A stretch of 64,000 nt of DNA from Adineta steineri (GCA_905250115.1 CAJNOI010000015.1:499283-563282), one strand, 5' to 3'. Shown: positions 13,154 through 25,604, counted from the first letter of the stretch. Numbers and translations are program-made. The notes: a model not told the origin generated them from the sequence alone.

Positions 13154-14823
13154 ATGTTCGATATTATGAATACGTATAATAATGATGATAGACATTATCG
13201 ATATGGGAAAAATGAAAACTACGATAATAATTCAATACTTCTGAATCGTGTATCAAAAAAGGTAAAAGATTGATATTATATATTTGAAAAAATAGCATTT
13301 CTACTATTAATGATAGCGATAATATGATATGATAGATAAAAAAAAAGAGAAAAGCATTGACGTATAAACTTGATTTATTTTTTTTTTATCTTATATAGAA
13401 TAAAACAAAACAAACTAAAGTATAATAATAAGAAAACGTAGAAAGATTATCTTGAATATGTTAGACTACTAAATGTTTTTTTCAACTCTAGAATTTCATT
13501 TGTTATTTTTAGATGCAATCTCATCTTGCAAATCGTATTTCACCTGGCGACCCATGTCGTGTCTGCGGTTTCGAAAAAAATACAGGCCGAAATTTTGGTG
13601 TTATTACTTGTTCGACGTGTAAAGCTTTTTTTCGACGAAATGGTCGAGCTAGTTCCGTATGTTTAATTAATTGAAATAGGAAATTCTCATTGTAAACATT
13701 TTGATTTCATTATAGATTTTACCACCTTGTCGTTTCGGTGGTCATTGTCCAGTTAATGAACGTACACGACGACAATGTCCAGCTTGTCGTTTAGCAAAAT
13801 GTTTTGCGGTTGGTATGCAAAAAGATTTAATACGAACGGATGAAGAACGTGCTGCTCGTTTACAACTTGTTAAAGCAAATCGTTTACAACGACAAGAAAA
13901 AATTATAATAGGATCATTATCATCATCATCATCACCATTGCAAAAACATAATCGTCATATGTCACATGATGTAAGTCAAAAGTGATAAACAAAAAACAGT
14001 TATATTTACTTTTTCTTTATAGTTATCTGCATTAAATTATCTTTCAATTGATAAATGTTCAGCACCATTATCATCAAATGATTGGATACAAATAACTAAT
14101 ATGCAAAGTGCATATGATCATTTTTGTTTACATCCAATATTACAAGCTGAAGAACAACGAGAAGAATATCTAAGTGGACAACCAATTAAATGTCGATTAA
14201 AAGAACATACATTTATAAATCTATTAACTGTTCGTCTTACATCATTAGTATCATTTTTTCGTGCAACAATTCCATCATTTTCAATGGATATGAATAGTAA
14301 TGATCGTTCATGGTTAGTTAGAACTAATATACATTATTTATTATTATTTTCATCAATGGATTTAATGAATTTAAATAATAATATTGTACATTTTGATCCA
14401 AAACGATGTTGTAATACTGTTTATGTACATGTTTATGGACATGATGTTCTATCGCGTGCAGAATATTTAATACGAAAATTAAATAAATTAATTGGTCATG
14501 ATCCAGTTATAAGTAAAATTGTTCAAGTTATATTATTTCTAACTCCATGTCTAGTAACAAATTATAATCCGGATTTTTATTATCAACCATTTGAAAAAAC
14601 AATTCGTCATATAGTACAAGCACAAGAACAATATACTCATATATTATGTTCTTATTTGACGTATCGTTATGGAGAAATTGAAGGACAAAAATTATTAATA
14701 TCTATTATAGGAGAAATTCTTGAACATCAAAAATTTGGAGCTGATGTAGATAGAATTTTACTTGAACGACAACCCTTTGCTAATCTTGTTTATACAATGT
14801 TAATGTCATTTTCGCTCAATTAA
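13154..14823 (+). CDS. Divergent nuclear receptor with atypical P-box
   Basis: Four exons (13154-13261, 13513-13656, 13716-13970, 14023-14823), all phase 0, encode about 435 residues. The DNA-binding domain spans the second and third exons. Finger 1 is [15 protein letters not shown]...[12 protein letters not shown] and finger 2 is CRFGGHC...[17 protein letters not shown]. All eight zinc cysteines are present. The spacing between the second and third cysteine is 14 residues instead of the usual 13, and the P-box reads CSTCKA where most receptors have CEGCKG, so half-site recognition may differ. A Ser-rich hinge follows, then an all-helical ligand-binding domain with [15 protein letters not shown] and a conserved-looking helix, [13 protein letters not shown]. 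No obvious AF-2 helix is present (ends MSFSLN). The first 36 residues come from a separate exon, so an alternative start at the in-frame ATG 13513 is possible. It is related to the receptor at the left edge. Confidence 0.85.
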
Positions 14824-17603
14824 AAAATCCTAAAGACAAAACTTTAATACGTACACATATACATATATACATATATACTTGTTTTATCTATTTCTCAATT
14901 GTCGTCAAATACGGTGATTTCTGTTTTAACAAAGCAAAATAAACATAGAGTGATTACACTTTTTTTCTTATATTTAGAGGAAAAAAAAGAGAGACATATT
15001 TTTTTTGTTTCTAATTTAATGTTTTCTTCATGTTCTTTTTTTTTGTCTTGAAAAAAATACTGTTGCATTCTTTTCATTTTATTTCGATATAAATTTAAAT
15101 AATATCTGTGAAACATTAGTTAACTTCAAAAAGAAAACATATGCTCTAATTTATACAAAACTGATAAGAGTACAATAAAAGTCAATAGTACAAAGTATAT
15201 ATTCCCTGTGATATCAATAGGGCAAAGTACTATATCACACAGAAGCATCTGTGAGATAAAAGACATTAGACTATTAATCGACTTGTTTATAAGAAGAGTA
15301 ATAGATAGAATAAAAGGAAAAACGTAAATAACTATTTTAACCATACAATCATCATTTTCGATGTATACGTCACTGAAAAAAATATTGTTTTGAACGCCCT
15401 TGGTAAAGGATGTATTTTGATAATTCGATAGAATGAAATAGAAAATAAATTTTGTATGTTTTTTTTACTTGCATGTAATGTGAATAAGAACTTATTATAA
15501 GATTAAATAGTCATTGGGGAAATCATTTATATACCGAATAATTATTAAGTAAAAGGAACCTCTAATTACAAGTTGTCCCACAACTTTTATTTATTTTATT
15601 CGTCGCTGTTTTTTTTTTCTCTCCAGTCATATATTTTTTTGTCATGAAGAATAAGGTGAAAAACACAACGTTGTTTTTCTGTCTCAAGTACATGCGATTG
15701 GCCAATGATAAACTATTTGTGATGTGTTATTGACGTAGATAATATTTGCAAAAGAAATATAATAACTCAACGAACTAGTAATTATTTATTCTTACAATAG
15801 GATATATACATTTTTTGTTTATAAAATAAGTACTTTGTATTTCATCAATAAACGATTACAAAGGACAAGGTCAAGAAGTTGAAAACAAACTTCATGAATA
15901 TACATTCTTTTTCCTATTTAATAGTTTTTGTTTTTGGATCAATTAAAAGATGTTTAAAATTGTATACAAATAGTGACCATCAAAAGATTTATTACATCGA
16001 CATATAATATTCATCAGTAGGTTTTCTTCTACTTAATTATCTATCAAATAAGTCTCCAAAAATTGTATACACAATAAAAAAAATCTATATTAATACTCTG
16101 ATATACAATCAAAAGTTTTATCATTTGATGAATAATTTAATTACTCGTCTGCTTATATGTTTGCACTGTGATACATGTGAAAGCGATGTTGATGAAAATA
16201 TTATCATGACTTTTGAAGTTATGAATAGTGTCCTTTTGGCTTTCTCAACAATATCTTAATTAAACGGCGTCTGAATCGGATGTTTGTTTCAATTTTCTAC
16301 TTGCTTGGGTTTTTATATTTATTATCTCTCTCATCTATTTTATAATTAATAATGCAGATTAACATCTAATGTGCAGAAAAATGTTTAGATGTTGAATATT
16401 TAAGTGCAAAATCTATTATTATATCTTGACTATCGATATACAACACAACTTAATTGAGATACATATGATCAAAAATAGTCAGTATATTCCGTAATCAGGA
16501 TTACAGTTTCTTTCAAAAGAATTCTGGATAATATTTAAATAAAATTAGTAAAAAAATAGCTTTTTTTTTGGACACGTTCTGCTCAGAATCTTTTGTTATA
16601 TAATTTTGATTGTTATGACGAATTTGTAAAAGATGTGAAATATTCTGCAATATGATAAAAACTTCTTACTAGGAATGTCAATTAAAATAGAATGACGAAT
16701 AATTTTACTATCTTTCCTAATTTATAATTTCTTTGGATACTAAAAATTATATATACTTATAAAAGTTATCGAACTGGCTATTAACGACATCTTCGGTGTG
16801 AAAAACTTTTTTTCTTTCTATATAAAATATCATTATTGTTTGATTGTTAAATAAGACTTATGTGTACATGATACTTTTCGATACATCAGACTTTATCGTT
16901 TTACATATAATAGTACTAATGACTCTTTTCATTCAATTGGCTGACTGATTTTCATGTTACACTTCTTATTCGATCATATCTATCTATCTATCTTTGCGTC
17001 TCTTGTTTTTGGTGTATTTTTTTGCTTCGTCATCCTAATAGTATGATATTTTTGAGTACTATATATTCTATGTACTTGCCCTTTTGAAATTAACGGGGTA
17101 CTTAGAATAATATTTTTGTTGTTTTTGAAATAGGTAGTCACGTATTTGAAATTACTGGCGCGTAAACAGTGTTTGATCATATACACATATAGTTATTTTT
17201 ATTATTGGAGTTTTTTTGTATAATAGTTGTATTTTACACAATAACAAGTGTGTCAGATAAGCATTTGTTTTAGCACCACAATAAGATTATCTGTTTTTTC
17301 GTTTCGAATATGCAATTCCAAAACGAGAAAGAGTGAAATTTTTCAATGGTTTTATTTTATTAAGTAGTAGACTAAATAGAGTATAGAACTAATATTCAAT
17401 TTTGTTTTGGTTATTGCATCACTCGTTAGGCTTACTTTATCACAAAAAAAAGAGCGATTATGATGATTTTTCATCATGGAGATAATGATACATATACCGA
17501 TATTTTTTTATTATATAATAACATTACCTATTCTTACATAAGTCATCTTTTACAAATTATTTTCTATTTATTTAGAATTCATCCTACCACAAAACTTCAA
17601 ACA
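14824..17603. other. Intergenic
   Basis: AT-rich sequence between the nuclear receptor and the WrbA-like gene. Short minus-strand frames (14895-15116, 15126-15344, 16980-17186) have T-rich, domain-free translations and no splice support. An acceptor-like TTTATTTAG ends at 17575, 28 bases before the next start codon. No RNA gene was recognised. Confidence 0.5.
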
Positions 17604-18540
17604 ATGGCTTCAAAAGCTGTCAGTGGTAATAAAGCACGTATTAATATTATCTACTATTCAATGTACGGTCATGTCGCAACATGTACGTTGATTTATTAAA
17701 TCTATAAAACATAATTTAATTGCATGTTTATTTCTAGTGGCCAAATCAATATTAAAAGGTGTTGAAGCCGCCGGTGCTGAAGCACGTTTAATTCAAGTAC
17801 CAGAAACTTTATCAAAAGAAGTTTTAACTAAAATGCATGCACCAGAAAAAGATAAAAATATCCCAACACTCTCATTCGCTGGTGAAGGAGAAAATACTGT
17901 AACAATTGAAGATGCATTAGTTAATTGCGACGGTATTGTATTTGGTTTCCCAACACGTTTTGGTGGAATGCCAGCACAAGTTAAAGCTGTATGGGATGCA
18001 ACCGGTGGATTATGGATGAAAGGTGCACTTATTGGAAAACCAATTAGTGTATTTTTTTCAACTGGAACACAAGGTGGTGGGTAAGAATATATTTCAAATA
18101 AAAATAAATCGAACTTTATGATTATCTCTTAGACAAGAAACAACAGTATTAACATCATTAACAAATTTTATTCATCATGGAATGTTATTCGTATGTATTT
18201 AATTAACCTTTTTTTTCAATGTTATCATTTAAAATTGTTCTTAAATAATAGGTACCCATTGGCTATTCAAGCCCACTTTTAGGCAATATGGATGAAATTC
18301 ATGGTGGTAGTGCATACGGTATCGGTAAGTTATTTATCATGTTATATAGATAAATTCGATTATCTATTTTATCGGAATTTTTTAGGTACTTTTGCTGGTC
18401 ATGATGGTTCACGAAAACCATCAGATTTAGAATTAAAAATAGCTGAACATCAAGGATCACACTTTACACAAGTAGCAACCGCATTGAAAATAGGTCGCGC
18501 AGCAATGCCTCCAAAAGAAGCCGATCCACCTAAAGCATAA
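17604..18540 (+). CDS. WrbA-like NAD(P)H:quinone oxidoreductase (flavodoxin fold)
   Basis: Predicted FMN-dependent two-electron quinone reductase of the WrbA/Pst2 family, a cytosolic defence against redox-cycling quinones. It starts MASKAVSGNKA at 17604; exon 1 ends at 17682 and joins in phase 1 (ACA T|TG GCC). Four short introns are present. Motifs are the FMN phosphate loop IIYYSMYGHV, the flavin/active-site segment FPTRFGGMPAQ followed by KAVWDATGGLW, the family hallmark STGTQGGGQETT, and the C-terminal NMDEIHGGSAYG then GTFAGHDGSRKPS. Length (about 205 residues) and all motifs are those of a full-length active enzyme. A longer in-frame start at 17460 would add a hydrophobic extension, but an acceptor at 17574-17575 argues against it. 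The family is common in fungi, plants and bacteria and unusual in animals, so horizontal origin is plausible. The introns show that it is resident eukaryotic DNA. Confidence 0.92.
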
Positions 18541-19227
18541 CAATGATAAAATCAATAAAACGACGATAATAAACTCTTAGTTGATTTTTAAAATCTGTTC
18601 TTTCATTTTAATATTTTTATGCTAAACCGATCAATTTAGCTACTAGTAGATAACCATACTATTATTTTAATAAACAACATGCCATATTCTTTTTTCATTA
18701 AAATCTTTATAGTATATAAATTTTATTCATTAATACGAATGTTACGAAATAAAATATAACACTCTATTCAGTGCATAAAGAATCCTAGAAAATAAAAATT
18801 ATTCATTTAAGACATGTCGCTTAATTAATAATTGGTTGTAGTTAACAAGCTAATATGTAGATGCTCTATACTGTATGAACCATAGTAAAATATTTTTGAT
18901 AATATCGCACCTGAGAAAATCTATCATCATCATCAACTAAGTATGTTGACTGGTGAATAGCGCCCTCTTTAGATGAACTTTATTTGACTTGATAATGTTG
19001 TACATTTCTGATGATACTGCTATTGCTGTTGGTACAATTTATCTAATCATTCGTCTTGTTTGTATTTCTTTTGTTCCACTCATTGATCAATGTGAATGTA
19101 CTATACTGCCAAATGAAAATATCGTACTCTAACTGATTATTTGATAAGAATGTTAGTATATGTTTTTATTATGAAATAAAAAATTTTGTTTTTTGATTTT
19201 TTTAGAAAGATTTGTAACAGTGAAAAA
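18541..19227. other. Intergenic and 5' flank of transporter gene
   Basis: Contains AATAAA-like sites just after the WrbA stop and an acceptor TTTTTTTAG ending at 19205, 22 bases upstream of the next start. Nothing else is recognisable. Confidence 0.5.
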
Positions 19228-21662
19228 ATGTTAAAAGATGAAATTCGTAAGAAGGAAGAAGATGAAGCAGCAAAAGCTCATGAGCATTTAATGAAATCAT
19301 CGGATAAGAATGATGAAGAAAATGATCATGAGAAACTTGTCGAAAAAGCACTAGATGAAAAAGTGGAAAATGAAGGAATATCTGAAAATTCAACAGATTC
19401 AGAAGAAAAAGTCGAAGACTTGAAAGCAGAAAAAGATGAAAAACCAAATGATGATTTAAATGGATCAACAGTTGAAATTGTTCAACCAGCTGATTTAAAA
19501 CCAAAACATCTTGGTTTTACTCGAACATTATTATTAGCAATGTTTGCTGCAATGATCGGTACCGGCGCTCAATTTGGTTATGCATTAGGTGTTATGAATG
19601 CTCCATCAGAGGTAAAAATATCTGAAATATCTTTTTTTTCCTGTTTATAAACTATATTTTTTATTATTTTACAGTTAATCAAAAATTACACGCAACAAAT
19701 TTATTTGAAACGCTACAATTCAACAATCAGTGAATATAAGCAAGATATTTTATATTCAACAGCTATTTCTGTTGTGGCATTGGGAGGAGTTTTAGGTGGT
19801 CTTTTAGCTACACCATTGAGTGATCGATTTGGACGGTAAAGTTAGGATTTATATATTGACTCTTATTCTCATCTATAATTTCAGGAAAACTGGTTTACTT
19901 CTAAATAATATTCCAGCTGTAATTGGTTCTGTGTTAATGGTACTTAGTAAATTTATAGGTTCATTTGAAGCATTTATCGTAGGTCGAATTTTAATTGGAT
20001 TTGCTGCTGGTTAGTTATATACACATTTTATTATTTTTTGAGAAACTATATATTTGTTTTCAAAGGTTTTGGTACAAATGTGGGTCCTATTTATATCAAT
20101 GAAATAGCTCCAATACGTGTACGTGGTTCATTCGGTGCTTGCTTTCAATTGTTTGTAGCTATGGCTGTATTATTAGCTCAAGTACTTGGTTTAGATATTC
20201 TCTTAGGTCGTGAACATTTATGGCATTATCTATTTGGTTAGTTCGTTTTTTTACTTTATATATTTTTATTCTTTATTTTGTTTTAAAATCAATAGCTGTA
20301 CCGATTATCTTCAGTATACTTCAATGTACTTTACTGGTATTTACACATGAAACACCGAAATTTCTTTTACAAAGAAAACGTCGTCGAGCAGCTGAACGAG
20401 GTTTAATGATTTTAATTATTTTTAAAATGAATAAATCTTTTTTTTTTAGCATTAAAATGGTTTCGTTGTGAAACAAATTCTGAAGTTGTACAAGCAGAAA
20501 TTCATGAAATGGAAGCAGATTTTAACAATCTTCAAACTAATTCTACAAAAGTAAGGAATATAAAAGTAAAATTAAATTTTAAATAAAGTTTTAATTTTTT
20601 TTTCAGATAGCTATTCGTGATTTATTTACAAAACCACTTCTTCGTAAATGCATTCTTATTTCGGCTATGACTCATGTTGCTCAACATTTTACTGGTTGTT
20701 ATGTTGTATGTTATTGAATTATAATATAGAAATTTTTTATTTATTTAATGTTTTTCTCCTAGATCTTTTTCTTTGGAGATATCCTTCTTTTTCATGCACA
20801 TCTACGAATGGATTATGCTTCATATGCAATGCTTTCATGTGGTATTACATATTTAGCTGTAGCAATATCATTAGTATTCATTCTTGATAAAGTTGGACGA
20901 CGATCACTTTTTCTATGTAAATAATTCGATAAAAAGACAAAATCATGTTATAGAATTTGTCTTTTTCTTATAGATGGTTTAATCGGTATGGCAGCAGCAA
21001 CGTGTGTAATTGGTGTTACTATTCTTAAATCAAGAAATGTAAGTTTAAAATATCATTTATATATTCACGAAAATAATGAACCTAATAAAAAGTTTATACA
21101 AGAATAGATTTTTATTATTATTTTACTTTTGAAACATTTTCATATAAGCGGAAAAGTTCTAAATCATTCTTATGTCATAAATCCCATTAGATAGTTTCTA
21201 AGTATTTAATTAAAAATAAATTTTTTATCATAGATTCCTCTCTTCCACATGATCTTTTTGGAAATATTCGCTATGATGGCAAATGTCGGGTTCTGTGCAA
21301 TGGGCCCAGGAGCTATACCTTGGATGTTGTCAACAGAAATGTTCTTTCAATCAGAACGAGCTTATGCATCAGCTGTTGCTATTATAGTCAATTGGTTATC
21401 AATGTTTTTTATAATCATGACATTTATTCCACTTTTCGTAAGTAGAATATTATTTTCTCAGATAAAACAAAACTATTAATTTGATTATTCTATCTTTTAG
21501 TATGCTGTTGGTGCATTATTATTTCTATTTTATGCAGCGATGAGTTGTATGTTTTGGTTACTTGCTTTTCTTGTTATACCTGAAACACGGCGGAAAACAC
21601 CAGAGAATGTACAAATTCTTGTTGCTAAAGGAACTGTTTACAAATCAAAACATCAACAATAA
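19228..21662 (+). CDS. GLUT-like sugar transporter (SLC2/MFS), copy 1, divergent
   Basis: A 12-span major-facilitator transporter split by about ten introns. The start MLKDEIRKKEEDEAAK at 19228 follows an AG acceptor at 19204-19205. The first ~90 residues are a long Lys/Glu-rich cytoplasmic tail. Family landmarks are GFTRTLLLAMFAAMIGTG (TM1), LSDRFGRKTG (loop 2-3), FVGRILIGF-like VGRILIGFAAG, NEIAPIRVRGSFGA, HETPKFLLQRKRR, LDKVGRRSL (loop 8-9), GPGAIPWMLSTEMF (TM10) and PETRRKTPE at the end. The TM7 signature QQLSGIN is replaced by AQHFTGCYV, so the sugar pocket differs from that of normal glucose transporters. Substrate is therefore unknown. It is a tandem paralogue of the next gene and shares several intron positions and phases with it. 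Confidence 0.88.
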
Positions 21663-22471
21663 TTATCAAAAATTGGTTGCTCATTTTTTCTCTTCTGTTT
21701 AACATACCTAGTCATTCATGTTAATCATGCTACCTCAGGCCATATCTTTAATCTATGAACAAGAGGTAGTGGCTTTTGTCTTTGTATATAAATTTCAAAA
21801 TATCTAGCTCAGCTCATTCTTATTCCAGCATAGCTTATTATCACGTTTGTTTGTTTTTTACTCTAATGAATCTTTATTATGTATTTGTTGCATTTATGTT
21901 CCTCTTTTGCTTTTGTTTTTTGTGAAAATATTCAACGATAGTTATTGAATTGATTATAGGAAAATCTTTAATCGTAGAACGAACTGTTTCATATATACAT
22001 ATAGTTTCTTTGAAGTCGAATAAATTTTCAAGAAAAAAAAACAGCAAAATAGCTGAACTTTGTTTTTATATATTTTATAAAAGAATCGAACCCTCTAAAT
22101 TGAAATTTTTTACAACTAACAACTAGATTTATCATCTTATTAGATAAAATTTCACCTTCATTTATTTTATTTATTAATTCATTGGTAGTTGTTTTCTTCT
22201 AATTTTCACAAAGAAAAAACTGATATTTCTGTTATATACACAGTATTTATGTATACTCTTTAGTTACCTTGACAACATACGCATATCTTTGAATCTCTAT
22301 AAAACAGAGAATTTTAAAAAGTCTCGCAGGGAGATATCATATCAAAAATTTGCCTTTTAAAAAAAAAGATAAGAGAGGTTAAAGGTAAATGATAGTCGAG
22401 GGTGATTATATCACATTTCTGTCAGGACTCGAAAGTTAAAAGTATGTATATTAATTTTAGAATAAAGCATC
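21663..22471. other. Intergenic between tandem transporter genes
   Basis: T-rich 3' flank of copy 1, then an AT-rich 5' flank of copy 2 that ends in the acceptor TTAATTTTAG (22451-22460). No gene is visible. Confidence 0.5.
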
Positions 22472-25400
22472 ATGAGCAATTCTCCATCGTCAACACATCT
22501 ACTTGCTAATAACGATCAGAAAGAATCTGATATTGTTCGAAATAATGCCAATTATTCAGCAACTGCATCTAATATTAACTATGATAATAATTCATCTCCT
22601 CTCAACAATGTACAAAATGTTGACAAAGTTTCTTGATTTAATACACTATAAAGAAAATATTTATCTCAATAATTTCATAGGGTATGACTAGTACATTATT
22701 ATTAGCTGTTTTCGCAGCTGTTAGTGGCACTGCTTTTCATTTCGGTTATGCATCTGGTGTTATGTAAGTTTATTAAATCGAACAAATTTTTTTCATGAAT
22801 ATTTTTCTGTGTTTTTGTCATAAACAGGAATTCTCCACAAGATGTAAGTATTTTATAGGAGGAAAGGATTTTTTTCAAAAAACAAAGCAATCCTTTAGTT
22901 TATTCAACAATTTATTAATGAAACAAATCATAGAAGAAATAATGAGACACAAATCAGTGATTCAACTGTGACATTGATCTTGTAAGAAAATCGAATTTTT
23001 TTTCTTTATTTAAAAAAAATTGCTTTTTTCAGTTCATTTGCTGTATCTATTTTTGCTCTTGGCGGTATGTTAGGTGGTTTGTTCGGTGGTTTCGTTACTG
23101 AACGATTAGGACGGTAATGATCAATTCTAAATAAAAATTTTTATGTATTTATTTTTTCTATAGAAAAGGTGGAATGTTTTATAATAACATAGTGTCTTTT
23201 CTTGCTTGTATATTAATGTTTATGTCAAAACCTTTTTATTCATATGAACTTTTAATTATTGGACGATTTTTTCTTGGACTTGCTTGTGGTAATAATTATA
23301 AAATTCTTCTATTGATTATTTAATTTTGAAAATAAATATAGGTTATGGTTCATCCGTAGCTCCAACTTATATAAATGAAGTATCTCCTATGAATCTACGT
23401 GGTACATTAGGAGCTTCATTTCAATTAGGAGTTGTTCTTCTACTTTTTGTTTCACAAGTAATTAGTTTAAAACCAATATTGGGTTCTGAAACTACATGGC
23501 ATTATGCTTTAGGTAAAAATTATTTTAAGAATTAATATAAAAAGATTTACTCTTCGTTTTTCTTTATTTTAGGTTTACCAATTGTACTTAGTGTTTTACA
23601 AGTAATCTTACTTTGTTTTGTACCAGAAAGTCCAAAGTATTTATTAATTAAAAAAAATAATTCAGTTGAAGCTGAAAAAGGTTCGTTTATTTTTTTTTAT
23701 AATAGAAGAAAAATTACAGTGCTTGATTAAAAAGTTAAATTTTTCTGAGATTATTACTCATCAAAAAAGAATAATTTTTCCTTTTTATTATTTGTAAGTG
23801 ATCGTCGTTTGAAGAATGGTGGCATTGCTGTTGTAGATTCTTCTTCCTCTCCTTCTGTTGGTGATGAAGTTTCATCAATAGTTGCAGATGTTGTTGATTC
23901 TTGATCAATATTTGTTTGTTCAGTAGTTGTACTTGTCTCTGTATCAGTTTCTTTTACTTTGAAAATAAGAGCTGGACTGATCAGAACATATTTTCCATTA
24001 AAGATTCTCTTGACAGTAAATGTTGGATGTGGACGTCCTAATTTTGCAGATAAAGCCTGAGGTACACGAATATTATTTGATAAACGATATGTCGACCATT
24101 TATTTTCATCAAGTTCGTCAGATATTTCATTATCTGTATTTTCATGATGATGTTCTGGACGTGCCATAATAGCTGTTGCCAAAAAACCAAAAGCAAGAAG
24201 AAATATTGTCGTTGAATACATGTTTTGTTTTGTCGAGAAATAGATTGAAATGATAGTTATAATTGATCCTTCATCATTCACATATATATATATATATTTC
24301 CATAAATTTTAAAGCTCATGTTAAATATATTGACATCAGGATTTTAGATGGGTATTAATCAGTAAAACCTTGAAGTAATAAACGAAAATATTTGGATTAA
24401 ATGAATGAACAATAAAAAATACTAAAATATACGATCTTGGTTAATATTACAATTAAGAAGAAAATAAATATCTGATTAGCTTAAGTCAACAGTTCGATAC
24501 GGACAAACTTTACTGAATAGGTTATTCAGTGTGAATGATATGTAGTACACAGTAATTTTTAATAATTTAATACGTAGTAACTAGTACTTGATAGACTAAC
24601 GCACATATAACTCGAAGATTGAAAAAATGAATATGATAGAATAGTTTGGTAATTATTATTTATTTTTAGCACTCCAGTGGCTTCGTCAACAACCAAATGT
24701 GCAATCTGAAATATCTGCTATGCAAGATGAACAAAGTCAAAATCAAAATTCAGTATAGAATTTTTCTATTTCCTTTAATTTTCTTTCATATATTTTATAT
24801 TCAGGCTCGAATGATTGATTTATTTACAACACCAACAGTACGTTGGGCATTACTTATAACAGTATTTCTTCAATTATCTCAACAATTATCTGGTATCAAT
24901 GCCGTTATTTATTATTCATTATCGATATTTCAATCAGCTGGCTTCAGTAAAGAAGTATCTTCATATGCAAATTTAGGTTTAGGTGGAGCAAATATTATCG
25001 TAACAATAATAAGTGTTTTTCTTATGGATCGTCTTGGCCGACGTATTCTTCATCTTACAGGTATCGGTGGAATGTTTATAACAAGTCTTATTCTTGTTAT
25101 ATCACTTCTTGTTCAACCAACTCCATTTTGGAATATGATGTCACTTGTTATGACTATTTTATATGTTGCATTTTTTGGTATTGGACCTGGATCAATACCA
25201 TGGTTAATTACAGCGGAATTATTTAGTCAAGCATATCGTGTACCAGCTTCAAGTATTGCAGTATTAGTTAATTGGTCAGCTAATTTTGCAGTTGGCCTTA
25301 GTTTTAAGCCTCTTTTTACGGTAAAATTTAACAAAATTTTATATTATACGTTTTAACTTTTATTTTTCTCAAGGATGTTATGCATAAATATACATTTTTA

Positions 25401-25604
25401 TTATTTACTGGATTTTTATTAATATTTTTTTTGGGAACATTTTTCTTCGTACCGGAAACAAAAGCAAAAAATGTTGAAACAATCTATGCAGAAATAAATG
25501 CTGGTCAAGTATGGCGTAAACGCCAACCAGGAACACATTCTTTTGAAAATCCATCTGGTCGAATTGATAATGTTGGTACTACAGTTGGCTATCAGTCATT
25601 ATGA
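22472..25604 (+). CDS. GLUT-like sugar transporter (SLC2/MFS), copy 2
   Basis: A facilitative hexose transporter of the animal GLUT type. The start MSNSPSSTHLL at 22472 lies 11 bases after an AG acceptor. The 60-residue N-terminal tail is Asn/Ser-rich, unlike the charged tail of copy 1. Membrane segments begin at MTSTLLLAVFAAVSGT. Signatures are VTERLGRKGG, IGRFFLGLACG, NEVSPMNLRGTLGA, PESPKYLL, the intact TM7 motif QQLSGINAVIYYS, LMDRLGRRIL, GPGSIPWLITAELFSQ and PETKAKNVE. The retained QLS motif suggests true glucose/fructose-class transport. Introns after GFAAG/LACG, at the RxGR arginine, before the TM6 segment and before ALxWLR match copy 1 in position and phase, so the pair is a tandem duplication. 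The intron at 23681-24669 is 989 bases long and contains an antisense gene; the equivalent intron in copy 1 is 49 bases. Confidence 0.92.
23754..24221 (-). CDS. Small secreted protein nested in a transporter intron
   Basis: A single-exon gene lying entirely inside intron 23681-24669 of the plus-strand GLUT gene. I chose the ATG at 24221 because it starts a clean signal peptide (MYSTTIFLLAFGFLATAIMA, probable cleavage near ARP); an upstream in-frame ATG at 24281 would bury it. The mature region has a His-rich start (RPEHHHENTDN), a neutral core (NNIRVPQALSAKLGR, then GKYVLISPALIFKV), a Thr/Glu/Ser-rich acidic stretch and a dibasic C-terminus (FFKRRSLTNNKKEK). A TATATATATATA run at about 24281-24297 lies upstream on this strand. 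No family was recognised. The dibasic sites allow but do not prove a peptide-precursor role. About 155 residues. Confidence 0.6.
   Translation of the reverse strand: MYSTTIFLLAFGFLATAIMARPEHHHENTDNEISDELDENKWSTYRLSNNIRVPQALSAKLGRPHPTFTVKRIFNGKYVLISPALIFKVKETDTETSTTTEQTNIDQESTTSATIDETSSPTEGEEEESTTAMPPFFKRRSLTNNKKEKLFFFDE

Noticed and set aside
18955-18975. GCGCCCTCT motif, with AGAGGGCGC near 4424, as possible ends of one mobile element family
   Set aside because: Only the short core is shared; no terminal repeats or target duplications could be seen around either.
19202-19504. 100-codon minus-strand frame opposite the transporter N-terminus
   Set aside because: It is the mirror of Lys/Glu-rich coding sequence (Leu/Phe/His-rich translation) with no domain or start context.
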